From Neisseria arctica (GTDB lineage: Bacteria; Pseudomonadota; Gammaproteobacteria; Burkholderiales; Neisseriaceae), in contig NZ_CP091510.1 in assembly GCF_022870905.1 (NCBI RefSeq), positions 1,612,001 through 1,676,000 of the forward strand: a DNA stretch of 64,000 nucleotides, read 5' to 3'. Each line of letters starts with the position of its first letter. The first letter of the stretch is position 1. The notes under the pieces are model-generated. The model made no database searches and was not told where the DNA came from. It was given only the letters and a program-made list of their open reading frames with translations. Both the position numbers and the translations under genes were made by a program. Shown piece by piece: positions 35,379 through 46,100 of this stretch.

Positions 35379-36917
35379 CTATCCCTTGCGGAACATATTC
35401 AACATACGGCGGGTAACATAAAAACCGCCGAAAATATTGATGCTGGCAATCAACACCGCCACAAATGCCAAGAAAGAGACAAAACCGTTACCCTGGCCGA
35501 TTTGCAATAACGCGCCGACCACAATGATGCCTGAGATAGCATTAGTAACCGACATCAGCGGAGTATGCAGCGAATGCGATACGTTCCACACAACGTAATA
35601 GCCAATCACGCAAGCTAATACGAATACGATGAAATGGTTGAGGAATGCTGCCGGAGCAACCGCCCCCATCCATAAAACCAATACCGCACCGATAACGGCA
35701 GGAGCCAGTTTTTTCCAAAGCGGCACAGGTGCCGGCTCGGGCTTGGTCGCCGGAGCGGCTTTAGCAGCATCTTGCTGAGGAGCGGCCGATACTTGAATAG
35801 CAGGTGGTGGGAAAGTAATTTCTCCATCACGGGTAACCGTCATATTGCGGATAATCACATCATCGAAGTTCAATTCGATTTCACCGTCTTTGTTCGGGCT
35901 CAACAGCTTGGTAAGATTCACCAAATTGGTGGCGTAAAGTTGCGAAGACTGCCCTGCCAAACGGTTGGCCATATCGGTATAGCCAATGATTTTTACGCCG
36001 TTATCGGTTACAAACAGCTCACCTGGTTTGGTTAATTCGCAGTTACCCCCGGTCGCCGCGGCCAAATCGACAATCACCGAGCCGGGCTTCATGCTTTCAA
36101 CCATTTCACGGGTAATCAGCTTGGGAGCCGGTTTGCCCGGAATAGCGGCCGTAGTGATGATAATGTCGACTTCTTTGGCCTGCTCGGCAAAAAGTTTCAT
36201 CTCGGCGGCGATAAACTCATCACTCATTACTTTCGCGTAACCATCGCCGCTACCGCCCGCTTCTTGCGGAAAATCTAATTTAAGGAATTGACCGCCCATC
36301 GATTCGATCTGCTCGGCTACCTCCAAGCGGGTATCAAATGCCTTAACAACCGCGCCCAAAGAATTCGCCGTGCCGATAGCCGCTAAGCCGGCCACACCGG
36401 CACCAATCACGAGTACTTGTGCCGGCGGTACTTTACCTGCAGCGGTAATTTGGCCGGTAAAGAAACGGCCAAACGCATTAGCCGCTTCAATAACGGCACG
36501 GTAACCGCTGATATTCGCCATTGAAGAGAGCGCATCTAAAGCTTGGGCACGAGAGATACGCGGCACCATATCCATTGCCAACACATTGACTTTTTTATCG
36601 GCCAACTTTTGCACCAGCTCGGGATTTTGTGCAGGCCACAAAAAGCCGACCAGCGTTTGCCCCGCCTGTAACAAATCCACTTCTGCATGATTAGGCGCAT
36701 TGACTTTATAAATCAAAGAGCTTGACCATACTTCGGCTGTTTCGGCCACTACCGCACCGGCCTCTTGATAAGCTGCATCGTTTAAACTGGCAGCAGCACC
36801 TGCACCATGCTCCACTACTACATCGAATCCGAGTTTCTTCAACTGGATGACAGTAGCCGGTGTGGACGCTACACGGGTTTCACCTGCCAGAGACTCTTTT
36901 GGAATACCAATTCTCAT
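35379..36917 (-). CDS. pntA: NAD(P) transhydrogenase subunit alpha
   Basis: A 512-aa protein starting [20 protein letters not shown], with the alanine-dehydrogenase-like NAD(H) domain I (Rossmann [18 protein letters not shown] near 172; [11 protein letters not shown] near 325), an Ala/Pro-rich linker (residues 375-400) and about four membrane helices to the C-terminus. Partner of PntB in the proton-pumping transhydrogenase. It leads the operon, with a 444-bp AT-rich spacer upstream that should contain the promoter. Confidence 0.96.
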   Translation of the reverse strand: MRIGIPKESLAGETRVASTPATVIQLKKLGFDVVVEHGAGAAASLNDAAYQEAGAVVAETAEVWSSSLIYKVNAPNHAEVDLLQAGQTLVGFLWPAQNPELVQKLADKKVNVLAMDMVPRISRAQALDALSSMANISGYRAVIEAANAFGRFFTGQITAAGKVPPAQVLVIGAGVAGLAAIGTANSLGAVVKAFDTRLEVAEQIESMGGQFLKLDFPQEAGGSGDGYAKVMSDEFIAAEMKLFAEQAKEVDIIITTAAIPGKPAPKLITREMVESMKPGSVIVDLAAATGGNCELTKPGELFVTDNGVKIIGYTDMANRLAGQSSQLYATNLVNLTKLLSPNKDGEIELNFDDVIIRNMTVTRDGEITFPPPAIQVSAAPQQDAAKAAPATKPEPAPVPLWKKLAPAVIGAVLVLWMGAVAPAAFLNHFIVFVLACVIGYYVVWNVSHSLHTPLMSVTNAISGIIVVGALLQIGQGNGFVSFLAFVAVLIASINIFGGFYVTRRMLNMFRKG

Positions 36918-37361
36918 CTCTTCAATCCTTTATTCATGAAAGAAAATAACAAAAAAAACAACAAAATTTAACATTATTTATGTTATAACCAATTTGCCAT
37001 TGCAGTTCAATATACAAAAACAAAATATTGATACTTTAACAATACCCTTATCTTTGTTATTACTGTTTTATTTTGCATGCTGCTTTTGTGAAAACAAGGA
37101 ATTAACAAATAAACAGGCCGTCTGAAAAATATTGTGTAACGGGATATTTTTGATGTTTTTCATATCGAAAATTTATCTGAATTACATCATGAAGCATAAT
37201 CGGCTTGTTGTAATAATACAGAAATCAAGGCTATTTCCAGCCATACTTTGCAACTGCCGACTGCATCTGCAATTTTCTCAAAAACAACCAGATGTTATAA
37301 AATGATTATCCGGCAACCGTTTCAATCGGCCTGTTGACTATCTATAAAAAGGAACCAAACT
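36918..37361. other. 444-bp AT-rich divergent spacer (pntA / gloA)
   Basis: No open frame or RNA gene recognised. It carries one uptake sequence (37115-37126, AGGCCGTCTGAA) and AT-rich stretches suited to divergent promoters for pntA and gloA. Confidence 0.45.
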
Positions 37362-37772
37362 ATGCGAATGCTCCACACCATGCTGCGTGTCGGCAATCTC
37401 GATAAATCCCTAGCCTTTTACCAAGATGTACTCGGTATGAAACTGCTGCGCAAGCACGACTACCCCGAGGGCCGCTTCACATTGGCATTTGTCGGCTATG
37501 GTGAAGAATCCGGCCACACCGTTATTGAGCTAACCCACAACTGGGATACCGAAAGCTATGATTTGGGTAATGGCTACGGCCATATCGCCATCGAAGTGGA
37601 GGATGCTTACACCGCATGTGATGCGGTGCGTGCAAAAGGCGGTAAGGTTACACGCGAAGCCGGCCCTATGAAGCACGGCACTACGGTTATTGCCTTCGTA
37701 GAAGATCCGGACGGTTACAAAATCGAATTCATTCAAAAAAATTCCGGCAATGATTCTGTAAAATACGAATAA
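37362..37772 (+). CDS. gloA: Lactoylglutathione lyase (glyoxalase I)
   Basis: A 136-aa vicinal-oxygen-chelate protein starting [20 protein letters not shown], with the metal ligands in order: His5, Glu in VIELTHNW (about 56), His in GYGHIAIEV (about 74) and Glu in GYKIEFIQ (about 122). This set is the nickel-dependent E. coli-type enzyme. It converts the methylglyoxal-glutathione hemithioacetal to lactoylglutathione; gloB is at 17.6 kb. AAAGGAA precedes the start. Confidence 0.97.
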   Translation: MRMLHTMLRVGNLDKSLAFYQDVLGMKLLRKHDYPEGRFTLAFVGYGEESGHTVIELTHNWDTESYDLGNGYGHIAIEVEDAYTACDAVRAKGGKVTREAGPMKHGTTVIAFVEDPDGYKIEFIQKNSGNDSVKYE

Positions 37773-37857
37773 TGCCGCTTCAAACTGCTTATGGTTTCAA
37801 ACTCTGTTGTGCCTAACCCAGAATTAATTATTTGAATCATAAGCCTTTCCGAATTAT

Positions 37858-37894
37858 AAAAAAGGCCGTCTGAAAATTTCAGACGGCCTTTTTT
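37858..37894. terminator. Bidirectional DUS-pair terminator (gloA / prfC)
   Basis: Inverted AG-prefixed uptake sequences with A6 and T6 flanks, between convergent gloA and prfC. Confidence 0.93.
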
Positions 37895-37910
37895 AACCTA
37901 ACGGCAGTTG

Positions 37911-39509
37911 TTAAGCATTTAAATTCACGGCATGTTCGCGTGTTTCATGGAAAACGATATCCGGCCAACGCTCTTGAGTCAGGCTTAGGTTTACCCGATT
38001 CGGCGCAAGATAAGCCAAATTACCGCCGGCATCAATAGCAAGGTTCGCAGCATTGGCTTTTTCAAATTCAGCCAATTTTTTCTTATCGTCACACGATACC
38101 CAACGGGCAGACCAAATGCTCGCAGTATCAAATACCGCCTCTACGCCGTATTCAGCCGCCAAGCGCGAAGTCACCACTTCAAACTGAAGTACCCCCACCG
38201 CACCCAATATCAAATCAGCACCGCTATGCGGCTTAAACACCTGTACCGCGCCTTCTTCGCCGAGCTGTTGCAAGCCTTTTTGCAATTGTTTCATTTTCAG
38301 CGGGTTTTTAATGCGGACACTACGGAATAATTCCGGAGCAAAGAATGGAATACCTGTAAACGCGAGCTGTTCGCCTTCAGAAAAGCTGTCGCCGATTTGG
38401 ATATTGCCGTGATTGGGAATACCGATAATATCGCCCGCATAAGCCTCTTCAACCAACTCGCGGTCGTGCGACATAAACGTTACTACACTTGAAGCGGAGA
38501 TCTCACGGTTAATCCGCAAATGCTTCATTTTCATACCGCGCTCGAATTTTCCCGAGCAAACTCTCAAGAAAGCAATACGGTCGCGGTGTTTCGGATCCAT
38601 ATTGGCTTGGATTTTGAAAATAAACCCGGAGAACTTCTCTTCATCCGGCATCACCTCCCGCACAGTGGCATCACGGCCCTTCGGTGAAGGCGCCCAATCA
38701 ATCAGGGAATTCAGGATTTCTTGGATACCAAAATTATTAATAGCCGATCCGAAAAATACCGGCGTCAGCTCACCCGCCAAAAATTCCTCTAAGCCAAACT
38801 CATTGGATGCAGCTTGCACCAACTCAATTTCCGCCCGCAAGTTATCCATTTCGAGAGGAAAAAGTTCGTCTAAGCGCGGATTCTCAATACCTTTGATGAC
38901 TTCAAACTCATGCGGCAATTTTTCACCGCCTGCATCAAACAGATATACTTCATCGTTCAGAATATGGTAAACGCCTTTGAAGTTTTTACCCATGCCGATC
39001 GGCCAAGTAACCGGAGCACAGCGGATTTTCAGAATATTTTCCACTTCATCGAGCAACTCTAGAGAGTCTCGAACTTCCCGGTCGTATTTGTTCATAAAGG
39101 TAACGATCGGCGTATTGCGCAAACGGCAAACATTCAATAGCTTAATCGTTTGAGCCTCTACGCCTTTGGCCGCATCGATTACCATCAAGGCACTGTCAAC
39201 CGCCGTCAGAACACGGTAGGTATCCTCCGAAAAATCTTGGTGGCCCGGGGTATCGAGCAGATTCACGGTATGTTCTTTATAATCGAACTGCATAACTGAA
39301 GAAGCAACTGAAATACCACGCTGCTTCTCGATTTCCATCCAATCGGAAGTAGCGAACTTACCGCTTTTCTTACCCTTCACCGTACCCGCACTTTGAATGG
39401 CACCTGAAAACAGCAATAATTTTTCGGTCAGCGTTGTTTTACCCGCATCAGGGTGGGAAATAATGGCAAAAGTGCGGCGACGGCGCACCTCTTCTGGAAT
39501 ATTAGACAT
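37911..39509 (-). CDS. prfC: Peptide chain release factor 3
   Basis: A 532-aa translational GTPase with [15 protein letters not shown] (G1, about 18-32), [14 protein letters not shown] (G3, about 87) and NKYDR (G4, about 141), followed by RF3-type domains II and III. RF3 removes RF1/RF2 from the ribosome after termination. Length and domain order are standard. Stand-alone gene. Confidence 0.96.
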   Translation of the reverse strand: MSNIPEEVRRRRTFAIISHPDAGKTTLTEKLLLFSGAIQSAGTVKGKKSGKFATSDWMEIEKQRGISVASSVMQFDYKEHTVNLLDTPGHQDFSEDTYRVLTAVDSALMVIDAAKGVEAQTIKLLNVCRLRNTPIVTFMNKYDREVRDSLELLDEVENILKIRCAPVTWPIGMGKNFKGVYHILNDEVYLFDAGGEKLPHEFEVIKGIENPRLDELFPLEMDNLRAEIELVQAASNEFGLEEFLAGELTPVFFGSAINNFGIQEILNSLIDWAPSPKGRDATVREVMPDEEKFSGFIFKIQANMDPKHRDRIAFLRVCSGKFERGMKMKHLRINREISASSVVTFMSHDRELVEEAYAGDIIGIPNHGNIQIGDSFSEGEQLAFTGIPFFAPELFRSVRIKNPLKMKQLQKGLQQLGEEGAVQVFKPHSGADLILGAVGVLQFEVVTSRLAAEYGVEAVFDTASIWSARWVSCDDKKKLAEFEKANAANLAIDAGGNLAYLAPNRVNLSLTQERWPDIVFHETREHAVNLNA

Positions 39510-39677
39510 AATTACTCTGTAAAAATAAACATTTCAGGCAGCCTGCCCAAAAGCAGCCTGCCTGTTTAAACTTTCGCAATTATACAGAAAACTTCGTTTT
39601 TTTCAATGTACTGTCTACTGTTAGCTGCATTGCGCAAAAGTAAAAAGACCTTTCAATGAAACCTTATCAACCAATTC

Positions 39678-39689
39678 TTCAGACGGCCT
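39678..39689 (-). repeat. Single DNA uptake sequence (AG-DUS)
   Basis: Reverse-strand AGGCCGTCTGAA just after the stop of the Lrp/AsnC gene, no partner arm. Confidence 0.87.
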
Positions 39690-39694
39690 AGCAT

Positions 39695-40162
39695 TCACAG
39701 CGTGATTTTAGTTTCCACCTTATTAAAATCCATTACAAACTGGCTTTTAAATGCGCGTACATTATTATCAGCGGTAAAAATACGGCGGGTTAACCGGTGA
39801 TAATCAGCCATATCGCGCGCATGTACCAACAGCATATAATCATGTTCGCCGGAAATTTCATAACAACACACCACATCGGGCTCTGCTGCCAAGCTCCGCA
39901 CAAAATGGTCAAGCGCCTGATTGTTTTGGCTGGCCATTTCTACAGCCACAAATACGCTTAGGCTCCGCCCGACTGCCGTAGGGCTGACCAAAGCCACTTG
40001 CTTCAAAATAACACCGCTTTCATACAACTGCCGGATTCTCCGCTGACAGGTAGCCGGCGAAGAGTGTACCCTCTCGGCGATTTCGGCTAAAGGAGTAGCG
40101 GCATTTTCCTGCAAAATATTGAGAATATTCCGATCCAACCTATCCAAATCATATCCACCCAT
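39695..40162 (-). CDS. Lrp/AsnC-family transcriptional regulator
   Basis: A 155-aa protein with an N-terminal helix-turn-helix (LDRNILNILQENAATPLAEI, then RVHSSPATCQRRIRQLYESG) and a C-terminal RAM ligand domain (YEISGEHDYMLLVHARDM). It should form octamers or dimers of dimers and respond to an amino acid. It is divergent from the rarD-like transporter gene across a 126-bp AT-rich spacer, so it probably controls that transporter. It is distinct from the Lrp at 59.4 kb. Confidence 0.92.
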   Translation of the reverse strand: MGGYDLDRLDRNILNILQENAATPLAEIAERVHSSPATCQRRIRQLYESGVILKQVALVSPTAVGRSLSVFVAVEMASQNNQALDHFVRSLAAEPDVVCCYEISGEHDYMLLVHARDMADYHRLTRRIFTADNNVRAFKSQFVMDFNKVETKITL

Positions 40163-40288
40163 TTTATGAAAAATTCTTTCTAAAAATAAAAATAAAAGAT
40201 AAAAAATTTCGATTAAAAAATAATTTCAAAAAATTTTATCATATACTTTCCATAAAATGACGGCTTGTCATTTTTTGCCTACTATCTT
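40163..40288. promoter_or_regulatory. AT-rich divergent regulatory spacer (Lrp/AsnC - rarD)
   Basis: 126 bp, mostly A/T runs, e.g. repeated AAAAAT tracts at 40185-40245. Such bendable DNA suits Lrp-family binding. The position between the regulator and a transporter is the only direct support. Confidence 0.4.
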
Positions 40289-41194
40289 ATGAATCCCACT
40301 TCCAAAGGCATTGCCGCCGCACTACTCTCCAATATCCTTTTCGGGGTTATCTATCTTTATAGCCATTGGCTCAAGCCTTTAAGCGGAACCGATGTTTTCG
40401 CATGGCGGATGATTGTAATGCTGGGGGGATTATGGCTATTGGTATTGGTTACCGGCATATGGCCTCAACTCAAGGCTTTCGTATCAGATATCGGCGGTGA
40501 TACCCGCCGCTGGCTACTAATTTTTTCCGCCACACCTTTGATTGCCGTCCAACTTTGGTTGTTTATGTGGGCACCGGTCAACGGACATGGGGTGAATGTC
40601 GCCACCGGCTATTTTCTGTTTCCCTTAATGATGGTGGTATTTGCACGCATTTTTTTAGGTGAAAAACCAAACGCTTGGCAAAAAACAGCCTTGATATTAG
40701 CCGCTGCCGGAGTTTTGCATGAAATCTGGCAAACGCAGGCGATTGCGTGGACGACTTGGGTAGTTTGTCTCGGCTATCCTCCTTACTATCTGCTGCGCCG
40801 CCAAATGCAAGTACCGGCCCTTATCGGCCTTGTTTTAGACTTAATGTTGATTGCTCCGTTTGCCGCCCTCTATCTGATGATAAACGGTAGTGGCTTGGAT
40901 GAAGCCGCGTGGTCGTGGAAATATATTGTACTGATTCCTCTCTTGGGTATTTTCAGTGCGGTTTCAATGCAGCTGAATTTGGCTGCCAGCCGCTTCTTAC
41001 CTGTTCCTCTCTTCGGTATTCTGAGCTACTTGGAACCTGTTTTGCTGTTTCTCGGCTCGTGGATACTACTGAAAACAGAAGTACCGCCCGAATCATGGCC
41101 GACTTACGGCTTAATTATCTCAGCCCTACTGGTCAGCGGCTTAGACGGAATCCTTAAAATCTACCGTTTCCGTCATAAAGTAATGGCCTCTTGA
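40289..41194 (+). CDS. rarD: EamA/RarD-family transporter
   Basis: From ATG 40289 the protein is 301 aa with ten predicted helices, starting MNPTSKGIAAALLSNILFGV and containing the RarD-like YLYSHWLKPLSGTDVFAWRM. These are drug/metabolite-superfamily exporters or importers of small molecules; the substrate is unknown. The frame is open back to 40265 but the ATG fits the family. Its stop codon TGA (41192-41194) is the first three bases of the 17-bp repeat array downstream, so array and gene are physically joined. Confidence 0.88.
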   Translation: MNPTSKGIAAALLSNILFGVIYLYSHWLKPLSGTDVFAWRMIVMLGGLWLLVLVTGIWPQLKAFVSDIGGDTRRWLLIFSATPLIAVQLWLFMWAPVNGHGVNVATGYFLFPLMMVVFARIFLGEKPNAWQKTALILAAAGVLHEIWQTQAIAWTTWVVCLGYPPYYLLRRQMQVPALIGLVLDLMLIAPFAALYLMINGSGLDEAAWSWKYIVLIPLLGIFSAVSMQLNLAASRFLPVPLFGILSYLEPVLLFLGSWILLKTEVPPESWPTYGLIISALLVSGLDGILKIYRFRHKVMAS

Positions 41195-41463
41195 ATATTT
41201 TGGCAGTCTGAATATTTTGGCAGTCTGAATATTTTGGCAGTCTGAATATTTTGGCAGTCTGAATATTTTGGCAGTCTGAATATTTTGGCAGTCTGAATAT
41301 TTTGGCAGTCTGAATATTTTGGCAGTCTGAATATTTTGGCAGTCTGAATATTTTGGCAGTCTGAATATTTTGGCAGTCTGAATATTTTGGCAGTCTGAAT
41401 ATTTTGGCAGTCTGAATATTTTGGCAGTCTGAATATTTTGGCAGTCTGAATATTTTGGCAGTC
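41192..41463. repeat. Minisatellite: 16 perfect tandem copies of a 17-bp unit
   Basis: The unit TGAATATTTTGGCAGTC is repeated 16 times without a single change (272 bp). The unit contains GCAGTCTGAA across the copy junction, one base away from the uptake core GCCGTCTGAA. It starts on the rarD stop codon and ends inside the left arm of a 20-bp terminator stem. Perfect identity implies recent expansion or active homogenisation, so copy number probably varies between isolates. The reverse strand has no stop codon in any frame, producing a spurious 117-residue open frame with a 17-aa periodicity. Confidence 0.98.
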
Positions 41464-41502
41464 TGAAAAAAAGCAGCCTTTCGGCTGCTTTTTTTCAGAC
41501 TG
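41459..41502. terminator. 20-bp-stem bidirectional terminator (rarD / fdh operon)
   Basis: A perfect stem (arms 41459-41478 and 41483-41502, loop TTTC) with internal A7 and T7 runs, centred between convergent rarD and the formate dehydrogenase gamma gene. The left arm's first five bases are the end of the repeat array, and the arms contain CAGTCTGAA, an uptake-like core. Confidence 0.93.
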
Positions 41503-41507
41503 ATCAA

Positions 41508-42179
41508 TCAGTTTTTAGGTCTGATATTCGGTTTAGCTTTATCTTGATGGTTCTCAACTTGTGTATTTTTTTCCATTACTTCGCGGTACCAACGCGGATG
41601 ATGTTTCTTTGCCCAAGATTGGGTTACCACACCTTCCACCATGGCGCGAATCGTACCTTTTACCCAGAATGCGGCATAAACATGCACAATAATACCCGCA
41701 ATCAGAATTAAGGCTGCCCAAGCATGGAACAGTAGCGCCAAACGAATCACCGGGATCGGGAACATTTCGGCAAAATAGGGCCGCCAAGCAATAAAGCCTG
41801 TAACCAGCAATATCAGCATACACGCTGTCATCAGCCAAAACATTCCTTTTTGGCCGCCGTTATATTTGCCAATATCACCAACTTCATGGCCTTTAAGCAC
41901 TGTTTTGACCGACTTCATCCATTTAACGTCTTCTTTGTCGATAAAATTGTATTTCCAATAACGGAAAAACTGAACAAAGAAGCCGATAAACATTACCACG
42001 CCTACAAACGGATGAATAATGCGCGCCAGCTGGGGAGTACCGAAAACACCCGTCAGCCAGAAAAAGGCCGGATAGAAAAACGCCAAACCCGAAATAGCAA
42101 GTAATACGAAACAAACCGCTACTATCCAGTGGTTGATGCGCTCACTACGTTTATAACGCTGAATCAGTTTTTCTTTCAT
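41508..42179 (-). CDS. Formate dehydrogenase gamma subunit (cytochrome b556)
   Basis: A 223-aa membrane protein with four helices starting MKEKLIQRYKRSERINHWIV. The heme-ligand histidines lie in INHWIV (His17), IIHPFVGVVMF (about 58), LLFHAWAALIL (about 150) and IIVHVYAAF (about 163). It accepts electrons from the beta subunit and reduces quinone. Last gene of the operon; its start overlaps or abuts the beta-subunit stop (adjacent at 42180). The C-terminal tail is charged and cytoplasmic. Confidence 0.93.
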   Translation of the reverse strand: MKEKLIQRYKRSERINHWIVAVCFVLLAISGLAFFYPAFFWLTGVFGTPQLARIIHPFVGVVMFIGFFVQFFRYWKYNFIDKEDVKWMKSVKTVLKGHEVGDIGKYNGGQKGMFWLMTACMLILLVTGFIAWRPYFAEMFPIPVIRLALLFHAWAALILIAGIIVHVYAAFWVKGTIRAMVEGVVTQSWAKKHHPRWYREVMEKNTQVENHQDKAKPNIRPKN

Positions 42180-43094
42180 TTATGCATCCTCCTCGCCGTG
42201 CAAGGTTTTGCCGTCTTTGCCGATCACTTCGGGTGATTCCTCTTCGGCCCTGCTCGGACCAACGGTAATATAGTGGAAGAAGCCTGTGAGGGTTGCAGCT
42301 GCAATACCGATGGTAGCCAAAGGTTTCAAAAAGCCCTTCCATAACTTCACTGTGGTGCTGATTGCAGGTTTTTCCGGCAAGCCACTATACAGACCGGGTT
42401 TATCTGCATGATGCAATACATACATCACATGCGTACCGCCCACTCCTTCAGGATCATACAAACCGGCCTTATCGAAACCGCGCTTGTTCAAATCAACAAT
42501 ACGATCTGCGGCAACTTTTTTCATATCCTCTTTCGAGCCGAACTGAATGGCTCCGGTAGGACATGATTTGGCACAAGCCGGCTCTTGACCGACCGCGACA
42601 CGGTCGGAACACAGAGTACATTTATATGCACGGTTGTCTTTTTTATCAATACGCGGAATATTGAACGGACAACCAGAGATACAGTAACCGCAACCGATAC
42701 AGTTTTCTTCATGGAAGTCTACGATACCGTTGTGGTATTGGATGATCGCACCGGGTGACGGGCAAGCTTTCAAACATCCCGGATCAGAACAGTGCATACA
42801 GCCGTCTTTACGGATCAGCCACTCCAGCTTGCCGTTTTCTTCTACTTCGCTGAAACGCATCACCGTCCAGCTTTTTGAAGTAAGGTCTATCGGGTTGTCG
42901 TATACGCCGTGGTTAGTACCGATTTCATCTCGGATGTCATTCCATTCCGAACAGGCTACCTGACAAGCTTTACAGCCGATACAAGTAGTTACGTCAATTA
43001 ATTTGGCCACTTCCGTGGGCTGACGTACGCCCGGCGGGGGCGTAATGCCGGCAGTAGCGGAACGGCGTTTGATATCTAATGATTGTAATGCCAT
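42180..43094 (-). CDS. Formate dehydrogenase beta subunit (Fe-S)
   Basis: A 304-aa protein with four ferredoxin-type cysteine clusters ([14 protein letters not shown] at 38-51; [14 protein letters not shown] about 97; [14 protein letters not shown] about 130; [20 protein letters not shown] about 158) and one C-terminal membrane helix ([15 protein letters not shown] about 258). It carries electrons from the molybdenum subunit to the cytochrome. 12 bp separate it from the alpha gene. Confidence 0.95.
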   Translation of the reverse strand: MALQSLDIKRRSATAGITPPPGVRQPTEVAKLIDVTTCIGCKACQVACSEWNDIRDEIGTNHGVYDNPIDLTSKSWTVMRFSEVEENGKLEWLIRKDGCMHCSDPGCLKACPSPGAIIQYHNGIVDFHEENCIGCGYCISGCPFNIPRIDKKDNRAYKCTLCSDRVAVGQEPACAKSCPTGAIQFGSKEDMKKVAADRIVDLNKRGFDKAGLYDPEGVGGTHVMYVLHHADKPGLYSGLPEKPAISTTVKLWKGFLKPLATIGIAAATLTGFFHYITVGPSRAEEESPEVIGKDGKTLHGEEDA

Positions 43095-43106
43095 TGTTTA
43101 CGTTCC

Positions 43107-46100
43107 TTATGCTTTTTCCACGTTTACCAAGAAGGTTTTGTATTCGGGCGTTTGTGTATTGCAGTCACCGACAAAAGGCGTTAGAGAATTCACCAAAAAC
43201 TGCTTCTCACCCGATACGTTTTCCCAACCTCCGTGCAAAGGAATACCAACCTGATGGACAGTTTGCCCATTCACCTGCAAAGGCTTCACTCGCTTGGTCA
43301 CAACGGCTTTAGCTTTAATCCAACCTCGTTTGGAGCTGACTTTCACCCAATCGCCTTTGGCAATGCCTTTTTCTTTTGCCAACTCCTCACTGATTTCCAC
43401 AAACTGCTGCGGCTGAGCAATCATCAGTAATTTCACGGACTTGGTCCAGAATTGGAAGTGCTCGGTCAAGCGGTAAGTCGTACCTACATAGGGGTAATCC
43501 TGACGCGTACCAACACGGTCTTTCACACTGTCAAACAGGCGCATCGCAGGTGTCTGTACCACTTTAGGATGCAACGGATTGGTTCCGATTGGTGATTCAA
43601 GCGGCTCGTAATGTTCCGGGAACGGACCATCCACCAGCTTACGTGCACAGAACAAGCGACCTACCCCTTCTTCATTCATGATAAACGGATTCATACCCGA
43701 ATCAGGTGCAGCATCCGCTTTGAAGTCGGCCACATCAGCCCCGCTCCATTTTTTACCGTCCCACTCGATCAATACGCGATCCGGATTCCATGGTTTTCCG
43801 CTCGGGTCACAAGAGGCACGGTTATAAATAATGCGTCGGTTGGCCGGCCATGCCCATGCCCATTTCGGCGTATTGCCTAAACCACTGTCGGTATTATCAC
43901 GGCGATCCATTTGGTTGCCCTGCTCCGTCCACGAACCTGAGAAAATCCAAGTTGCGCAAGAAGTAGAGCCGTCGTCCCGTAACTGTGCGAAACCATCAAG
44001 CAACTCGCCTTTTTTACGGATCACGTTGCCGTCTGCATCTTTAATATCTGCCAAAGCACGACCGTTTGACTCTTTAGCCATTTCTTCGGGCGTGGGCGCA
44101 TACGGGTTTTTGTAAGGCCAATTCAATTTAGTAATCGGTTCCGGTGCCGTACCGCCTTCTTTTTCATACATTTCTTTGAGCAGCATATGCAGCTCGGCCA
44201 AAATATCGAGATCAGGCAATGCCTCGCCAGGCGGCTTAGCTCCGGGATGGTGCCATTGCAACCAACGCGAAGAATTCACGATAGAACCGGCCTCTTCTGC
44301 AAAACAGGGGGTCGGCAAACGGAACACTTCTGTTTGGATTTTTGACGGGTCGACATCATGTGCATCACCGTGATTTTCCCAAAATGAAGCAGTTTCTGTT
44401 TTAAGCGGATCCATCACCACCATGTATTTCAATTTGGAAAATGCCTCAGTCACACGGTTAGCATCGGGAAACGAACCTTGGGCATTAAAACCCTGCACCA
44501 ACAAACCGTTGATTTTACCTTGATACATTAAATCGGTCAGTTGCAAGATATCGTACATCTTGTCCCATTTAGGTAACCAATCGTAACCCCAATTATTTTC
44601 TTTGGTTGCCGCATCACCATACATCCATTTCAGGAAGCTAACAAAGAAAGCCGGAGTATTACCCCAATAATTCAATTGCCCGGGGCGAAGCGGTTTCGGC
44701 GTTTGCTTGGCCAAATAATCGGCAAACGTAGGATGATTAGTTTCGTTAGGCAACACCATATAGCCGGGCAATGCTGTTGATAACAACCCCAAATCCGACA
44801 AACCCTGAATATTTGAGTGTCCACGCAAAGCATTTACACCACCGCCCGACATACCGATATTACCAAGCAATAGCTGTACCATCGCCATCGTACGAATCAT
44901 TTGCGTACCAACAGTATGTTGCGTCCAACCCAAAGCATAAAGAATAGTACCTGCCTTGTTCGGTGCAGCCATTTCACCCCATGCTTGGGCAACCTTCAGA
45001 AAATCTTCTTTCGACGTTCCACAAATGTTATGCATCATATCCAATGTGTAACGTGAATAATGTTTTTTCATCAGCTGCCAAACACAACGCGGATGATGTA
45101 AGGAAGGATCCGTTTCCGCATAGCCGTTGGCATCAAGTTGGTAATACCAATTTTCATTATTATATTTTTTCTTAGTTTCATCATAACCGACGAACATACC
45201 CTCATCGAAATCATATCCTTCGTCAACAATGAAACTGGCATTAGTATAGGCTTTAACGTACTCCCATTGGATTTTATCGTTTTCAATCAACCAGTTGATT
45301 AATGCCCCTAAGAATGCGATATCGCTACCTGAACGGATCGGAGCATAAAAGTCGGCAACTGATGCGGTACGGGTAAAGCGCGGATCGACAACAAATAATT
45401 TAGTACCTTTTTTCTTTTTGGCCTCAATAACCCATTTGAAGCCAACTGGGTGCGCTTCAGCCGCATTACCGCCCATCACCATGATGAAATCGGCATGCTG
45501 TATATCGACAAACGTATTGGTCATGGCACCGCGTCCGAATGTAGAAGCCAATGCCGATACGGTCGGACCATGGCATACGCGGGCTTGGGCATCTGTGGCA
45601 ACGATACCGAGAGAGCGCATCCATTTTTGGGTCAAAATACCGGTCTCATTTGAGCTAGCCGAAGCCGTAAGCATTCCCAAAGTCGGCAATCTGTGAACCG
45701 GAACACCCGCTTCATTATTTACAATCAGATTAGCATCTCGGTCTGCTTTGATATGTTTCGCGATACGCACCAACGCATCATGCCAAGAGATGCGCTTCCA
45801 TTCGTTGCTACCAGGTTCGCGCACTTCCGGATAAAGTACACGATTAGGGCTATTGACGAAATCAATCAGTGATGCGCCTTTCGGACATAAAGAACCCCGA
45901 CTTACCGGATGATCCGGATCACCTTCGATATGGAAAATAGATTTGGTTACGTTTTTAGCACCGTCGCCCAAGCTATACAAAATCGTACCGCAGCCTACCG
46001 AGCAATAAGTACAGTTATTACGGGCTTCTGATGCGCGCAACAATTTGTATTGCCGCACTTCCGCCCAAGCATTAGTCGGCATCATACCCATAACAGCCAG

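Noticed and set aside
41192..41463. CRISPR array at the 17-bp repeats
   Set aside because: Units are directly abutting and identical with no spacers, so this is a minisatellite.
41154..41507. Reverse-strand 117-aa open frame with a 17-residue repeat (FRLPKYSDCQNIQTAKI)
   Set aside because: It exists only because the 17-bp repeat unit has no stop in any reverse frame; three units give a 51-bp peptide period. It has no ribosome site, overlaps a terminator and has no coding signature.
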